Assembly (NCBI GenBank): GCA_964342805.1
Contig: CAYFHQ010000051.1
Location: 1-25,386 of the forward strand
Direction: 5' to 3'
DNA from: CAYFHQ01 sp964342805
GTDB lineage: Bacteria > Bacillota > Clostridia > Peptostreptococcales > Acidaminobacteraceae
DNA: 25,386 bases
Made by a program: the position numbers and the translations under genes. Positions 16,193 to 23,314 of the stretch are shown here, piece by piece. The notes beneath the pieces were generated by a model. It was not told where the DNA came from and ran no database searches. It was given only the letters and a program-made list of their open reading frames with translations. Position 1 is the first letter of the stretch, and every line of letters begins with the position of its first letter.

Positions 16193-17431
16193 TTATTTCT
16201 TAAATTCCAGGTAGTCAGTTCGGTTGACCCAGGTATCACCTTCTACTTCTGTCAGGGTCATGTTCACAACACCATTTCTTTCGTCTGGTGCATATGCAAT
16301 TCGAGGAATAATACCCTCTGTGTATTCCAGTGTTTCCATGGCGTCGATATAAGCCTCCCATGACAGGTTGTCAACACCCACCTGCTGGTCAGCCAGTTCA
16401 AGGCCCTTAACGAAGGTCTCAGCCGCAATCCATCCAGAAATAGTATAGGCATTAACTGCTGAGTCTGGATAGTACTTGGTCATGGCTGCAACCATATCTT
16501 CCACAGCTGGTCGTGTCATATCCACCCAGCCCATGCCGTACAAGTTTTCAATTACCGTTGGAGCTGCTTCTTTGTTGGCTGCAATAAAACTGTCAGACAC
16601 GTTTGGATAAGGAGCAATAACTGGCATGTCGTGGAGACCTACCTTTTCCATTTCCTTTAGAACGCCTGATAGCCCGCCAGAAAGGCCATAGGAAATTACC
16701 AGGTCAGCACCAGAGTCCTTGACCTTAGCCACCTGGGCTGTGAAGTCAGTGGCCCCTGCGTCAAAGGACAAGTCTGCAACTAAGGCGTCTGTTCTGTCCT
16801 GAAGTTTAAGGCCTTCTCGAATACCATCTAGGCCATCGAGACCCACGTCGTCGGACCGATAAATAACAGCGACCTTTTTTGACTTAAAATACTCCAGGGC
16901 ATACTGAGACATGAGCTTGCCTTCATAGAAGTAGTTGGGCTGGACTGGGAAGAAGTTTTCCCCTGCTCTGGTTGGAGCAGTTGCGCCTGTTGCAAAGTAA
17001 ACTGCTGGAACGCCAGCTTCTTGTACCAAAGGTATGGAGGCTTTTACGCCTGGTGTGCCAAAGAGGCCTACCAAGGCAAAGACTTCCTCATCGTCAATCA
17101 GCTTTTGCACATTGGCTATGGAGTTCTCAGGCTTGAACTCGTCTTCTAGAACAATCAGTTCAATTTCCTTGCCTGCCACACCGCCGTCTTCATTGACCAT
17201 TTGGATATAGGCCTTCATACCATCAAAGTAAGGCTTGCCAATAAAGGCCAAGGGACCCTGCTGGGCACCGGTAGTTCCCACAACAATTTTGTCTTCATGG
17301 ATGCCCTGGGCCACTTCCACAGGCGCTGGGCCGCCCTGGTCATTGCCACTGGTTTCAGCTGGTTGTGTTCCAGACGCACACCCTGCCAACACCATGGACA
17401 AGGCCAATACAAGTATAAATAGTTTCTTCAT
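16193..17431 (-). CDS. livK: Branched-chain amino acid-type ABC transporter substrate-binding lipoprotein
   Basis: Extracellular solute-binding lipoprotein of 412 residues, Peripla_BP_6 (type I) family. Seen: signal peptide with lipobox LAGC, lipidated Cys18; a short polar linker rich in G, Q and P; then the two-lobed receptor, with EDEFKPENSIANVQKLIDDE, LVGLFGTPGVKASIPLVQEA, AVIYRSDDVGLDGLDG and a late TISGWIAAETFVKGLELA segment. It delivers ligand to the LivHM permease encoded upstream. Such receptors bind branched-chain amino acids, amides, urea, aromatic acids or other small carboxylates; which one is not readable here. It follows livF by 17 nt, with GGGGGA before the ATG, so the receptor is the last rather than first gene of the transporter set. 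The neighbouring CoA enzymes argue for an acid substrate (inference). Confidence 0.94.
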   Translation of the reverse strand: MKKLFILVLALSMVLAGCASGTQPAETSGNDQGGPAPVEVAQGIHEDKIVVGTTGAQQGPLAFIGKPYFDGMKAYIQMVNEDGGVAGKEIELIVLEDEFKPENSIANVQKLIDDEEVFALVGLFGTPGVKASIPLVQEAGVPAVYFATGATAPTRAGENFFPVQPNYFYEGKLMSQYALEYFKSKKVAVIYRSDDVGLDGLDGIREGLKLQDRTDALVADLSFDAGATDFTAQVAKVKDSGADLVISYGLSGGLSGVLKEMEKVGLHDMPVIAPYPNVSDSFIAANKEAAPTVIENLYGMGWVDMTRPAVEDMVAAMTKYYPDSAVNAYTISGWIAAETFVKGLELADQQVGVDNLSWEAYIDAMETLEYTEGIIPRIAYAPDERNGVVNMTLTEVEGDTWVNRTDYLEFKK

Positions 17432-17448
17432 TGTTTCCCCCTTATTCT

Positions 17449-18162
17449 CTATGCAATGTGTCCACCCAAGTAGGCCGCTTTAATGCGTTCATCCTGGGCA
17501 AGCACATGACCAACACCTTCATGGACAATGAGTCCAGTTTCGAGCACGTAGGCATAGTCGGACACCGCCAGGGCCTGCCGTGCATTTTGTTCCACCAGCA
17601 AGATGGTCTTGCCAGTGGCCTTGATCTCCTTAATAATGGCAAAGATATCCCGCACAATCAGCGGTGCCAATCCCAAAGAGGGTTCATCCAAGATCAAAAT
17701 CTTGGGGTCCGCCATGAGGGCCCTGCCAATTGCCAGCATTTGTTGTTCTCCCCCAGACAGGGTTCCAGCCACCTGGTCGGCCCGCTCGGCCAACCTGGGA
17801 AACCACTTGTAAACCTGGGCCTTTAAGGCCTCAATTTTTTCTTTAGACGAGACCGTGAAGGCCCCTGCCATGAGGTTTTCCTCTACAGTCAAGGTTGCAA
17901 AGATCTGTCGCCCCTCCGGAGACTGGACGATCCCCTTGGCCACAATGGTTTCAACAGCTTGTCCATTGAGGGGGGCCCCTTCTAGGGTAATGGTGCCTCC
18001 ACTGGGTTGAATCACACCGGAGATACACTTTAAGGTGGTTGTTTTCCCTGCACCATTAGCGCCCAAGAGGGTTACGATCTGGCCCTCCGGCACTTCGATG
18101 GTGATGCCCTTAAGAACGTGGATACTCCCATAGTGGGCTTGTACGTCCACAAGTTTTAACAT
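17449..18162 (-). CDS. livF: Branched-chain amino acid-type ABC transporter ATP-binding protein LivF
   Basis: Cytoplasmic ATPase subunit of 237 residues, the normal LivF length. Seen: Walker A GANGAGKTT (about 35-43), Q-loop region with SPEGRQIFATLTVEENL, the signature TLSGGEQQMLAIGRALM, Walker B KILILDEPSLGLAP and the switch His replaced in the usual LivF way by a Q in LLVEQNA. It forms a heterodimer with LivG under the LivHM channel and powers import. The start at 18162 overlaps the end of livG by 7 nt, with GGAGGAAG as ribosome site, so the two are coupled in translation. It lies 17 nt before livK. Confidence 0.96.
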   Translation of the reverse strand: MLKLVDVQAHYGSIHVLKGITIEVPEGQIVTLLGANGAGKTTTLKCISGVIQPSGGTITLEGAPLNGQAVETIVAKGIVQSPEGRQIFATLTVEENLMAGAFTVSSKEKIEALKAQVYKWFPRLAERADQVAGTLSGGEQQMLAIGRALMADPKILILDEPSLGLAPLIVRDIFAIIKEIKATGKTILLVEQNARQALAVSDYAYVLETGLIVHEGVGHVLAQDERIKAAYLGGHIA

Positions 18163-18938
18163 GTGACTTCCTCCTCTGTGCCCAAATACGCCTCCTGGAC
18201 ACCTGGGTGATTTTGAATTTCCTCTGGTGTCCCTTCAGCGATCTTCTTGCCAAAGCTAATGGCGCAGATCCGTTCACACAAGTTCATGACCAGGGCCATG
18301 TCATGCTCCACCAAGAGGACTGTAATACCCAGTTGGTCTCGGATCTTCCGGATCAGGCTGGTCAGTTCCTCGGTCTCTGTATGGTTCATGCCAGCAGCTG
18401 GTTCGTCTAGAATGATAATTTTGGGGTCAGACATGAGGGTCCGGCCCAGTTCAACCAGTTTCAATATCCCATAGGGTTGACCGCCGGCAGGCTCACCTGC
18501 CAAGTGGGCCAAACCTAGAAAGTCCAACACCTCCAGGGCCTTTTGTTCAAAGGCTTGTTCCTTTTTCTTTCCAAGACCCAAGAGGTTCTCTACTAGACCG
18601 ATATTCATCCCATGGTGCATACCCACCAAGAGGTTGTCTTTTAAAGACATGTGGTCAATAAGTTCTACATTTTGAAAGGTCCGAACCATTCCATGCTCAA
18701 TGACCTCGTGGACATTGACTCCCAGGAGGTCGACCTCCCCCTGTCTTCCCTGAAGCATGACCTGGCCTTGGTCAGGTGTATAAAAACGACTGATACAGTT
18801 AAACACTGTCGTCTTCCCCGCGCCATTGGGTCCAATGAGGCCGTAGATAGACTTCTCGGGGACAGAGAAGCTTAAATCGTCTACAGCCTTCAGACCCCCA
18901 AAGCTGATGGAGAGATTGTCGATTGTTAGAATTGCCAT
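18156..18938 (-). CDS. livG: Branched-chain amino acid-type ABC transporter ATP-binding protein LivG
   Basis: Second ATPase subunit, 260 residues. Seen: Walker A GPNGAGKTT, the long LivG insert with RTFQNVELIDHMSLKDNLLVG, Walker B KIIILDEPAAGMNHTET and the switch His in LLVEHDMALVMNLCERI. The ABC signature is divergent: it reads QPYGILKLVELGR, whereas most LivG proteins have a YGxQ motif at this point, so the Gln after Gly is missing. The rest of the site is intact and the protein is probably active together with LivF. Its ATG shares one base with the livM stop codon (TAATG), a tight coupling, and its end overlaps the livF start. Confidence 0.95.
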   Translation of the reverse strand: MAILTIDNLSISFGGLKAVDDLSFSVPEKSIYGLIGPNGAGKTTVFNCISRFYTPDQGQVMLQGRQGEVDLLGVNVHEVIEHGMVRTFQNVELIDHMSLKDNLLVGMHHGMNIGLVENLLGLGKKKEQAFEQKALEVLDFLGLAHLAGEPAGGQPYGILKLVELGRTLMSDPKIIILDEPAAGMNHTETEELTSLIRKIRDQLGITVLLVEHDMALVMNLCERICAISFGKKIAEGTPEEIQNHPGVQEAYLGTEEEVTC

Positions 18939-19927
18939 TATGCAACCTCCTTTGGCTGACTAGCCCCTGGCTTTGACAGCTTGGAAAGGAGCCACGGGCC
19001 CAACCGGACCACGCCACCTGGCAAAAAGCGAATGGTCATGACGATCACAAGACCCGTTAAAATTATGGATGAACTATTGATGTCTTTTAAAAGCGGAATT
19101 TCCAGGGCTACGTGGGGCAAGAGGGTAATAACCGCCGCGCCCAGTATGGAACCCCCAATGGAAGTGAGGCCACCAATGACCACCATGGCCAGGAGGTTGA
19201 CCGACAAGACCATCCCCCACACATCCGGTTGGGTGTACTTAACCATGTGCATGTAGAGGGCCCCTGCAACACCTGCATAGGCGGCACTTACGGAAAAGGC
19301 GATCAGCTTGTACTTGACCACGTTAATGCCCATGGCCTGGGCAGCATGTTCTGCGTCCCGCATGGCAATCAGGGCCCTGCCTGTTTTGGAATGGATCAAG
19401 TTGTGGGCCAGAATGGCTGCCACCACTACAACCACCACCGTTAAAGTAAAATAGGGGGCACCGGACTTGAGTTTAAGACCCAAGATGGTTGCCGTTGGCG
19501 CGATCTTCCCGGCAAAACCATTGGTAAATCCGGTTAAAACCTTAAAGGTCTGCTGGATGGCCACCCCAAATCCCAGGGTGGCAATGGCCAGATAGTGGCC
19601 TTCCAACCGCAGGGCTACACCGCCCAAAAGCAGTCCCAATAAAATAGGAATAAGGGCCGCTGCTAGGACACCCACCCAAAAAGGGAGCCCCATGTCATGG
19701 GTTACATAGGCCGACACATAAGCACCTAGGCCAATAAAGGCAGCATGGCCCAAGGAAATCTGCCCACTATACCCAAGTAAAATGTTGTATCCAATGGCCG
19801 CTATGCCATAGACACCTACAGATGTCAGCAAGATCAATGTCGACTTCTTCACCGGTGACAACCATGCAAAGGCAATGATGGCCAGACCAATGAGTATGTA
19901 CCAAATCCTTTTGTCTAGTTTCCTCAC
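18938..19927 (-). CDS. livM: Branched-chain amino acid-type ABC transporter permease LivM
   Basis: Integral membrane permease of 329 residues. Seen: eight to nine hydrophobic segments, the LivM hallmarks YNILLGYSGQISLGHAAF and RLEGHYLAIATLGFGVA, the cytoplasmic coupling stretch TGRALIAMRDAEHAAQAMGI and GGLTSIGGSILGAA. It pairs with LivH to form the channel. The start codon is GTG at 19927, identified by GAAGG about 8 nt upstream and by a gap of only 3 nt after the livH stop. It shares one base with the livG start codon. Confidence 0.95.
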   Translation of the reverse strand: MRKLDKRIWYILIGLAIIAFAWLSPVKKSTLILLTSVGVYGIAAIGYNILLGYSGQISLGHAAFIGLGAYVSAYVTHDMGLPFWVGVLAAALIPILLGLLLGGVALRLEGHYLAIATLGFGVAIQQTFKVLTGFTNGFAGKIAPTATILGLKLKSGAPYFTLTVVVVVVAAILAHNLIHSKTGRALIAMRDAEHAAQAMGINVVKYKLIAFSVSAAYAGVAGALYMHMVKYTQPDVWGMVLSVNLLAMVVIGGLTSIGGSILGAAVITLLPHVALEIPLLKDINSSSIILTGLVIVMTIRFLPGGVVRLGPWLLSKLSKPGASQPKEVA

Positions 19928-19930
19928 TTG

Positions 19931-20803
19931 CTATACCTTCTTTCTCAGCTGGGTGCCAAACAAGCCTGCGGGCTTGACCACCAGCATGATGATCAAAATG
20001 CCAAATACGATGACCGTTTTCCAGTCCAAGGACAGGTAGTAGCCAACCAGGTTGTCCGCTACACCGATAATAAAGCCCCCGGCAACCGGTCCAAGAAAAC
20101 TTGAAAAGCCACCTACCACCGCAGCGATAAAGGACTTTAAATGGATGTCTGCCATCATGGTGATGGAAATTTGGGTCTTGGGTGCAACCAAGATCCCTGC
20201 CAGGGCACCAAGACCCGTGGCAATCATCCATGAAATGGAGTAGACCTTGCCCACGGGTATGCCCATGAGCCTAGCGGTATGCTCATTTTCCGCTGTGGTC
20301 CGAATGGCAATCCCCAGTTTAGTCTTATTGACCAAATAATTGAAACCAAACACAATGGCCAGGATCAAACCAATGATAAACAAGGCATTGGGCTGGAGGA
20401 TCAAGCCACCAATATCCCAGTTGCTCCCTTCAATGGCCTTACGCATGTAATAATCCTCGGTGCCAAAGAATAAGACGGCCAGACCCTGGATGATCATTAA
20501 GACCCCCATGGTAATAATGACCTTACTAATGATATTGGCCCGTACCGCCGGTCGAAGGAATACCCGTTCGACAATCCATCCCACCACGGCAGCAACCACC
20601 AGTGCTCCTGCCACCGCAGCCCAGTATGGTACTGCCTTCTCGAAAATCCTATACGCAACAAAGGCATTGAACATGGCAATGTCCCCCTGTGCGAAGTTGA
20701 TGACATCGGACGTTCTAAAAATCAGAACCAAGCCCAATGCCGCCAGTGCATACAAGGCCCCCGTTTCCAGTCCAGAAACGACGTTTTGTAGCAAAATGTC
20801 CAT
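19931..20803 (-). CDS. livH: Branched-chain amino acid-type ABC transporter permease LivH
   Basis: Integral membrane permease of 290 residues, first gene of the ten-gene operon. Seen: eight hydrophobic segments; LivH hallmarks LQNVVSGLETGALYALAALG, NFAQGDIAMFNAF, the coupling stretch TKLGIAIRTTAENEHTARLMGI and GGFSSFLGPVAGGFIIG. It pairs with LivM. The ATG at 20803 is chosen because GGAGGAGG lies about 8 nt upstream and because the sigma-54 promoter at 20841-20857 sits inside any longer reading of the frame (which remains open to 20857). The predicted leader is about 27 nt. Confidence 0.95.
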   Translation of the reverse strand: MDILLQNVVSGLETGALYALAALGLVLIFRTSDVINFAQGDIAMFNAFVAYRIFEKAVPYWAAVAGALVVAAVVGWIVERVFLRPAVRANIISKVIITMGVLMIIQGLAVLFFGTEDYYMRKAIEGSNWDIGGLILQPNALFIIGLILAIVFGFNYLVNKTKLGIAIRTTAENEHTARLMGIPVGKVYSISWMIATGLGALAGILVAPKTQISITMMADIHLKSFIAAVVGGFSSFLGPVAGGFIIGVADNLVGYYLSLDWKTVIVFGILIIMLVVKPAGLFGTQLRKKV

Positions 20804-20840
20804 AGTAGTCCTCCTCCTGTCTCTGTTCATGTCCCTATAT

Positions 20841-20857
20841 CGCAAGGCCAGTGCCAA
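20841..20857 (-). promoter_or_regulatory. Sigma-54 (-24/-12) promoter of the livHMGFK-enzyme operon
   Basis: Minus strand TTGGCACTGGCCTTGCG matches the sigma-54 consensus TTGGCACRNNNYTTGCW at all but two degenerate positions, with the invariant GG (20854-20855) and GC (20842-20843) exactly 10 bp apart. The transcription start is predicted near 20830, 27 nt before the livH ATG. A sigma-54 activator gene lies directly upstream. Confidence 0.9.
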
Positions 20858-20970
20858 GTTTCTTCAAATCCTCAAAAAACTTTAGAAAAAGATGCGCCCG
20901 CCCCCTGGAGATTACGCTAATACCAAGGCTTCCGTCCGCCAAACTTCATGTCACCAGCAAGGTCAATCAA

Positions 20971-21003
20971 TAAAAAAAGCACCTTACAAAATGTAAGATG
21001 CTT
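20971..21003 (-). terminator. Terminator of the sigma-54 activator gene
   Basis: Minus strand AAGCATCTTAC (20993-21003) pairs with GTAAGGTGCTT (20977-20987) over 11 bp including one G-U pair, with a short loop and a following T run. It lies downstream of the activator stop at 21141 and isolates the activator transcript from the operon promoter. Confidence 0.85.
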
Positions 21004-21021
21004 GCTTGTTTCCATTTGTCT

Positions 21022-21039
21022 TGTCCGGAATTTCGTACA
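21022..21039. promoter_or_regulatory. Putative activator binding site A1 upstream of the liv operon
   Basis: TGTCCGGAATTTCGTACA is an 18-bp dyad whose half-sites match at 7 of 9 positions. Its centre is about 200 bp upstream of the predicted operon transcription start, a normal place for an upstream activator sequence of a sigma-54 enhancer protein. It directly abuts site A2. Confidence 0.65.
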
Positions 21040-21057
21040 CATGCGAAAACCCGGACA
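21040..21057. promoter_or_regulatory. Putative activator binding site A2 upstream of the liv operon
   Basis: CATGCGAAAACCCGGACA is a weaker copy of the same 18-bp dyad; the right half ACCCGGACA is good and the left half poor. It follows A1 with no gap, so the pair also forms a larger inverted repeat, TGTCCGG...CCGGACA, suited to cooperative binding of two dimers. Confidence 0.55.
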
Positions 21058-21140
21058 GGGCTTGTTGCCTTTGCGGGGTGGATACTCAAAAGTCCTCCCT
21101 GGGCTCATGTCATCCATCACCCTTTATATAGAAGTTCTCC

Positions 21141-22568
21141 CTACTGGATCTGGTACTTTTCCATCTTTTCATAGAGGCTGGACCGGCCAATTCCCAAAAG
21201 CTTGGCTGCTTGGACCCGGTTGCCGCCCGCTTCCTCTACAGCCCGCATGATGGCCTTCTTTTCAACCGTCTCAAGAAGTTCCTTGAGGGGCTTCGTTGGA
21301 CCCTTGATGTCGGTAAACTGTTCAGAGGTCACGTGGAAGGGCAGGTGGCTGGGCAGGATAGTGTCCCCGTCAGCCATGTTAATGGCCCGCTCCAATATGT
21401 TCTCCAGTTCACGAACATTCCCTTTCCAACTGTATTTCATGAGAATGTCCAGGGCAGAGGGGGCAATCTGGGTCACGTACTTGCCAATTTGCTCAGACAG
21501 TTTTTCAATAAAGCGTTCTGTCAAGGCTGGCAGGTCGTCCATTCGCTCTCTGAGAGGAGGAATGGAGATGGTCATGACATCCAGCCGGTAATAGAGGTCC
21601 TCCCGGAAGAGGCCTGCTGCCACTTTTTCTTGAAGGTCCACATTGGTTGCTGCAATGACCCGGACGTCCAGTTGGATGGTTTCATTGCCACCGATCCGCT
21701 CCAACTCCCGCTCCTGCAAGACCCTTAGGAGCTTGGCCTGCATGTCCAGGGGCAGGTCTCCAATCTCGTCAAGGAAAATGGTCCCCCCATTGGCAAACTC
21801 AAACTTGCCGATTTTTCCACCCTTACGGGCCCCAGTAAAGGCCCCTTCCTCATAGCCAAAGAGTTCTGCTTCCAGGAGTTCTGAAGGAATAGCCGCACAG
21901 TTGACCCGAATGAAGGGGTAGTCACCCCGACCGCTGTCATTGTGGACTGCATGGGCAAAGAGTTCCTTACCTGTGCCTGACTCTCCCAGTAGGAGGACAT
22001 TGGATGTGGTCATGGCCGCCTTTTTCCCCATGAACTTGGCCTGTATCATTTTTTCACTGGACCCAATAATGGTGTCCCAGTTGTATTTAGCTCCACAAAT
22101 CCGCTTCAGTTGGTTCTTCATATGGAAGAGTTCTGAATGTAGTTGCTTGTTTTTCTCGATAATGGTCCGAAATTCCTCAAGGTTTTGGAAGAGTAGCATG
22201 CCAAATCCATACAAGACCTCTCCCTCCCCGTCCAGGACCGGAATCCGGTGGACAATGGCCGTTTGGCCATTTTCAAACCGGTGTTTATAGGCAATCTCAG
22301 CCTTTTTGGTCTTTAGGACATAGGGAAACCGCGTGTTCTTATCGACGTTGACCACATGGCGCCCCACCACTTCAGCCTTTTCTTTTTGTAGGTAATCGGC
22401 AAAGACGGAGTTGATCATGCGGATGATCCCGTCCTTGTCCACCAGAATCATAGGAACCGGTATGGGGTCAAATATGGTTTCCAAGACCCGGATCAGTTCC
22501 TGATTAAAAATATTTTGTACTACACCCTCTAGACGATTGTCCAGATAACCCATTGTAGCCTCTCTCAT
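21141..22568 (-). CDS. Sigma-54-dependent transcriptional activator (PAS-AAA+-Fis HTH)
   Basis: Enhancer-binding regulator of about 475 residues. Seen: PAS domain (about 27-130; PVPMILVDKDGIIRMINSVF); AAA+ domain with Walker A GESGTGKE (195-202), the sigma-54 contact loop GAFTGA (242-247), Walker B-type GGTIFLDEIGDLP and the arginine-finger region FREDLYYRLDV; Fis-type helix-turn-helix at the C-terminus (about 435-473; GGNRVQAAKLLGIGRSSLYEKM). The PAS domain probably senses the inducer directly, since no receiver domain is present. The start at 22568 has GGGAGGAG upstream; an in-frame ATG at 22553 is also possible. The frame remains open to 22622 but that would place the start upstream of the gene's own sigma-54 promoter. 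It presumably activates both itself and the liv operon. Confidence 0.95.
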   Translation of the reverse strand: MREATMGYLDNRLEGVVQNIFNQELIRVLETIFDPIPVPMILVDKDGIIRMINSVFADYLQKEKAEVVGRHVVNVDKNTRFPYVLKTKKAEIAYKHRFENGQTAIVHRIPVLDGEGEVLYGFGMLLFQNLEEFRTIIEKNKQLHSELFHMKNQLKRICGAKYNWDTIIGSSEKMIQAKFMGKKAAMTTSNVLLLGESGTGKELFAHAVHNDSGRGDYPFIRVNCAAIPSELLEAELFGYEEGAFTGARKGGKIGKFEFANGGTIFLDEIGDLPLDMQAKLLRVLQERELERIGGNETIQLDVRVIAATNVDLQEKVAAGLFREDLYYRLDVMTISIPPLRERMDDLPALTERFIEKLSEQIGKYVTQIAPSALDILMKYSWKGNVRELENILERAINMADGDTILPSHLPFHVTSEQFTDIKGPTKPLKELLETVEKKAIMRAVEEAGGNRVQAAKLLGIGRSSLYEKMEKYQIQ

Positions 22569-22601
22569 TTTCTCCTCCCAACATACACTAGTGTTGAGAA
22601 G

Positions 22602-22618
22602 TGCAAGTCCCATGCCAA
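22602..22618 (-). promoter_or_regulatory. Sigma-54 (-24/-12) promoter of the activator gene itself
   Basis: Minus strand TTGGCATGGGACTTGCA matches TTGGCACRNNNYTTGCW with a single core mismatch; GG (22615-22616) and GC (22603-22604) are exactly 10 bp apart. The transcription start is predicted near 22591, about 23 nt before the ATG at 22568. Confidence 0.85.
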
Positions 22619-22642
22619 ACATACGAATCTTGTATTTGCAAG

Positions 22643-22660
22643 TGTCCAGTCATTCGTACA
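22643..22660. promoter_or_regulatory. Putative activator binding site B1 upstream of the activator gene
   Basis: TGTCCAGTCATTCGTACA shares the ends TGTCC and TTCGTACA with site A1. Its centre is about 60 bp upstream of the predicted transcription start, close for an enhancer site, and 25 bp from the -24 element. Confidence 0.6.
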
Positions 22661-22680
22661 GTTTCCAAAGACAGAAAAAC

Positions 22681-22698
22681 TGTCTGGAAAGCCGGACA
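22681..22698. promoter_or_regulatory. Putative activator binding site B2 upstream of the activator gene
   Basis: TGTCTGGAAAGCCGGACA is a good copy of the dyad; its left half differs at one position from TGTCCGGAA and its right half at two. Its centre is about 98 bp upstream of the predicted start and 38 bp from the centre of B1, close to four helical turns. Confidence 0.65.
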
Positions 22699-22723
22699 CT
22701 TTATTCTATCATAGACCAAACGC

Positions 22724-22791
22724 AAAAATCTCCCGTACCTAGCCTCCGCAACAAAACATTTTGCACATGGAGGTTGTCTAGGCCGGGAGAT
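22724..22791 (-). terminator. Terminator after the dCMP deaminase gene
   Basis: Minus strand ATCTCCCG (22784-22791) pairs with CGGGAGAT (22728-22735), with further pairing of CCTAG/CTAGG and CCTCC/GGAGG inside, followed by a short T run. It lies just after the stop at 22798. Confidence 0.75.
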
Positions 22792-22797
22792 CCTGAC

Positions 22798-23292
22798 TTA
22801 CACGTCTTCCGCTCTTAGGGAAATATTAATTTCAGGTGACGCTGCTTCCATCTGACGATAGGTGACACCAGAGGCGTCAAAGATCATTTTAGAGGCAATA
22901 ATGGCGTCGGTGTGGGCATACTTGTCTGACAAGTAAACCACTTCTCTTATACCGGACTGTACAATGGCCTTGGCACACTCATTACATGGGAAGAGGGCCA
23001 CATAAATTCGGCAATTTTCCAACTGCTGTACGCTGTTTAAGATCGCATTGAGCTCCGCATGGGCCGTAAAGGGATACTTGGTTTCCAGGAAGTTTCCTGT
23101 GTTCCCCCAAGGGAATTGGTCATCGGAACAACCAGTAGGCAGTCCATTGTACCCAATACCAACAATTCGGTTCTTCTCGTTAACAATACAGGCCCCCACT
23201 TGGGTGTTGGGGTCCTTAGAACGCATGCCTGATAGTTTGGCAATCCCCATGAAATATGCATCCCAACTGAGATAATCCATTCTCTTGTTCAT
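22798..23292 (-). CDS. Deoxycytidylate (dCMP) deaminase family protein
   Basis: Cytosolic zinc enzyme of about 164 residues expected to convert dCMP to dUMP, supplying thymidylate synthesis. Seen: SWDAYFMGIAKLSGMRSKDPNTQVGA opening, the nucleotide-binding GIGYNGLPTG, zinc ligand and proton shuttle H78-A-E80, and P102-C103-N-E-C106 with the other two zinc ligands. These are the complete signature of the ComEB-like dCMP/cytidine deaminase family. The start at 23292 is preferred because GGGGGAG lies about 5 nt upstream; the frame is open to 23325 but that would overlap the preceding gene. It lies 22 nt after the aldo/keto reductase gene and may be co-transcribed with it. Confidence 0.92.
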   Translation of the reverse strand: MNKRMDYLSWDAYFMGIAKLSGMRSKDPNTQVGACIVNEKNRIVGIGYNGLPTGCSDDQFPWGNTGNFLETKYPFTAHAELNAILNSVQQLENCRIYVALFPCNECAKAIVQSGIREVVYLSDKYAHTDAIIASKMIFDASGVTYRQMEAASPEINISLRAEDV

Positions 23293-23314
23293 TTGACTCC
23301 CCCTGTTCCCTGTT

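Larger units (their letters stand above)
20804..21140 (-). other. Intergenic control region between sigma-54 activator gene and livH
   Basis: This 337-bp gap holds, in minus-strand order, the two activator sites (21040-21057, 21022-21039), the terminator of the activator gene (20971-21003), an A/T-rich stretch around 20870-20890 that may bend to bring the activator to polymerase, the sigma-54 promoter and the livH leader. No coding sequence is seen here. Confidence 0.8.

Noticed and set aside
20804..20857. Longer LivH start at 20857
   Set aside because: The extra codons cover the sigma-54 promoter, while ATG 20803 has a strong ribosome site.
22569..22622. Longer start of the sigma-54 activator at 22622
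   Set aside because: It lies upstream of the predicted transcription start; the added residues include no PAS sequence and there is a strong ribosome site before 22568.
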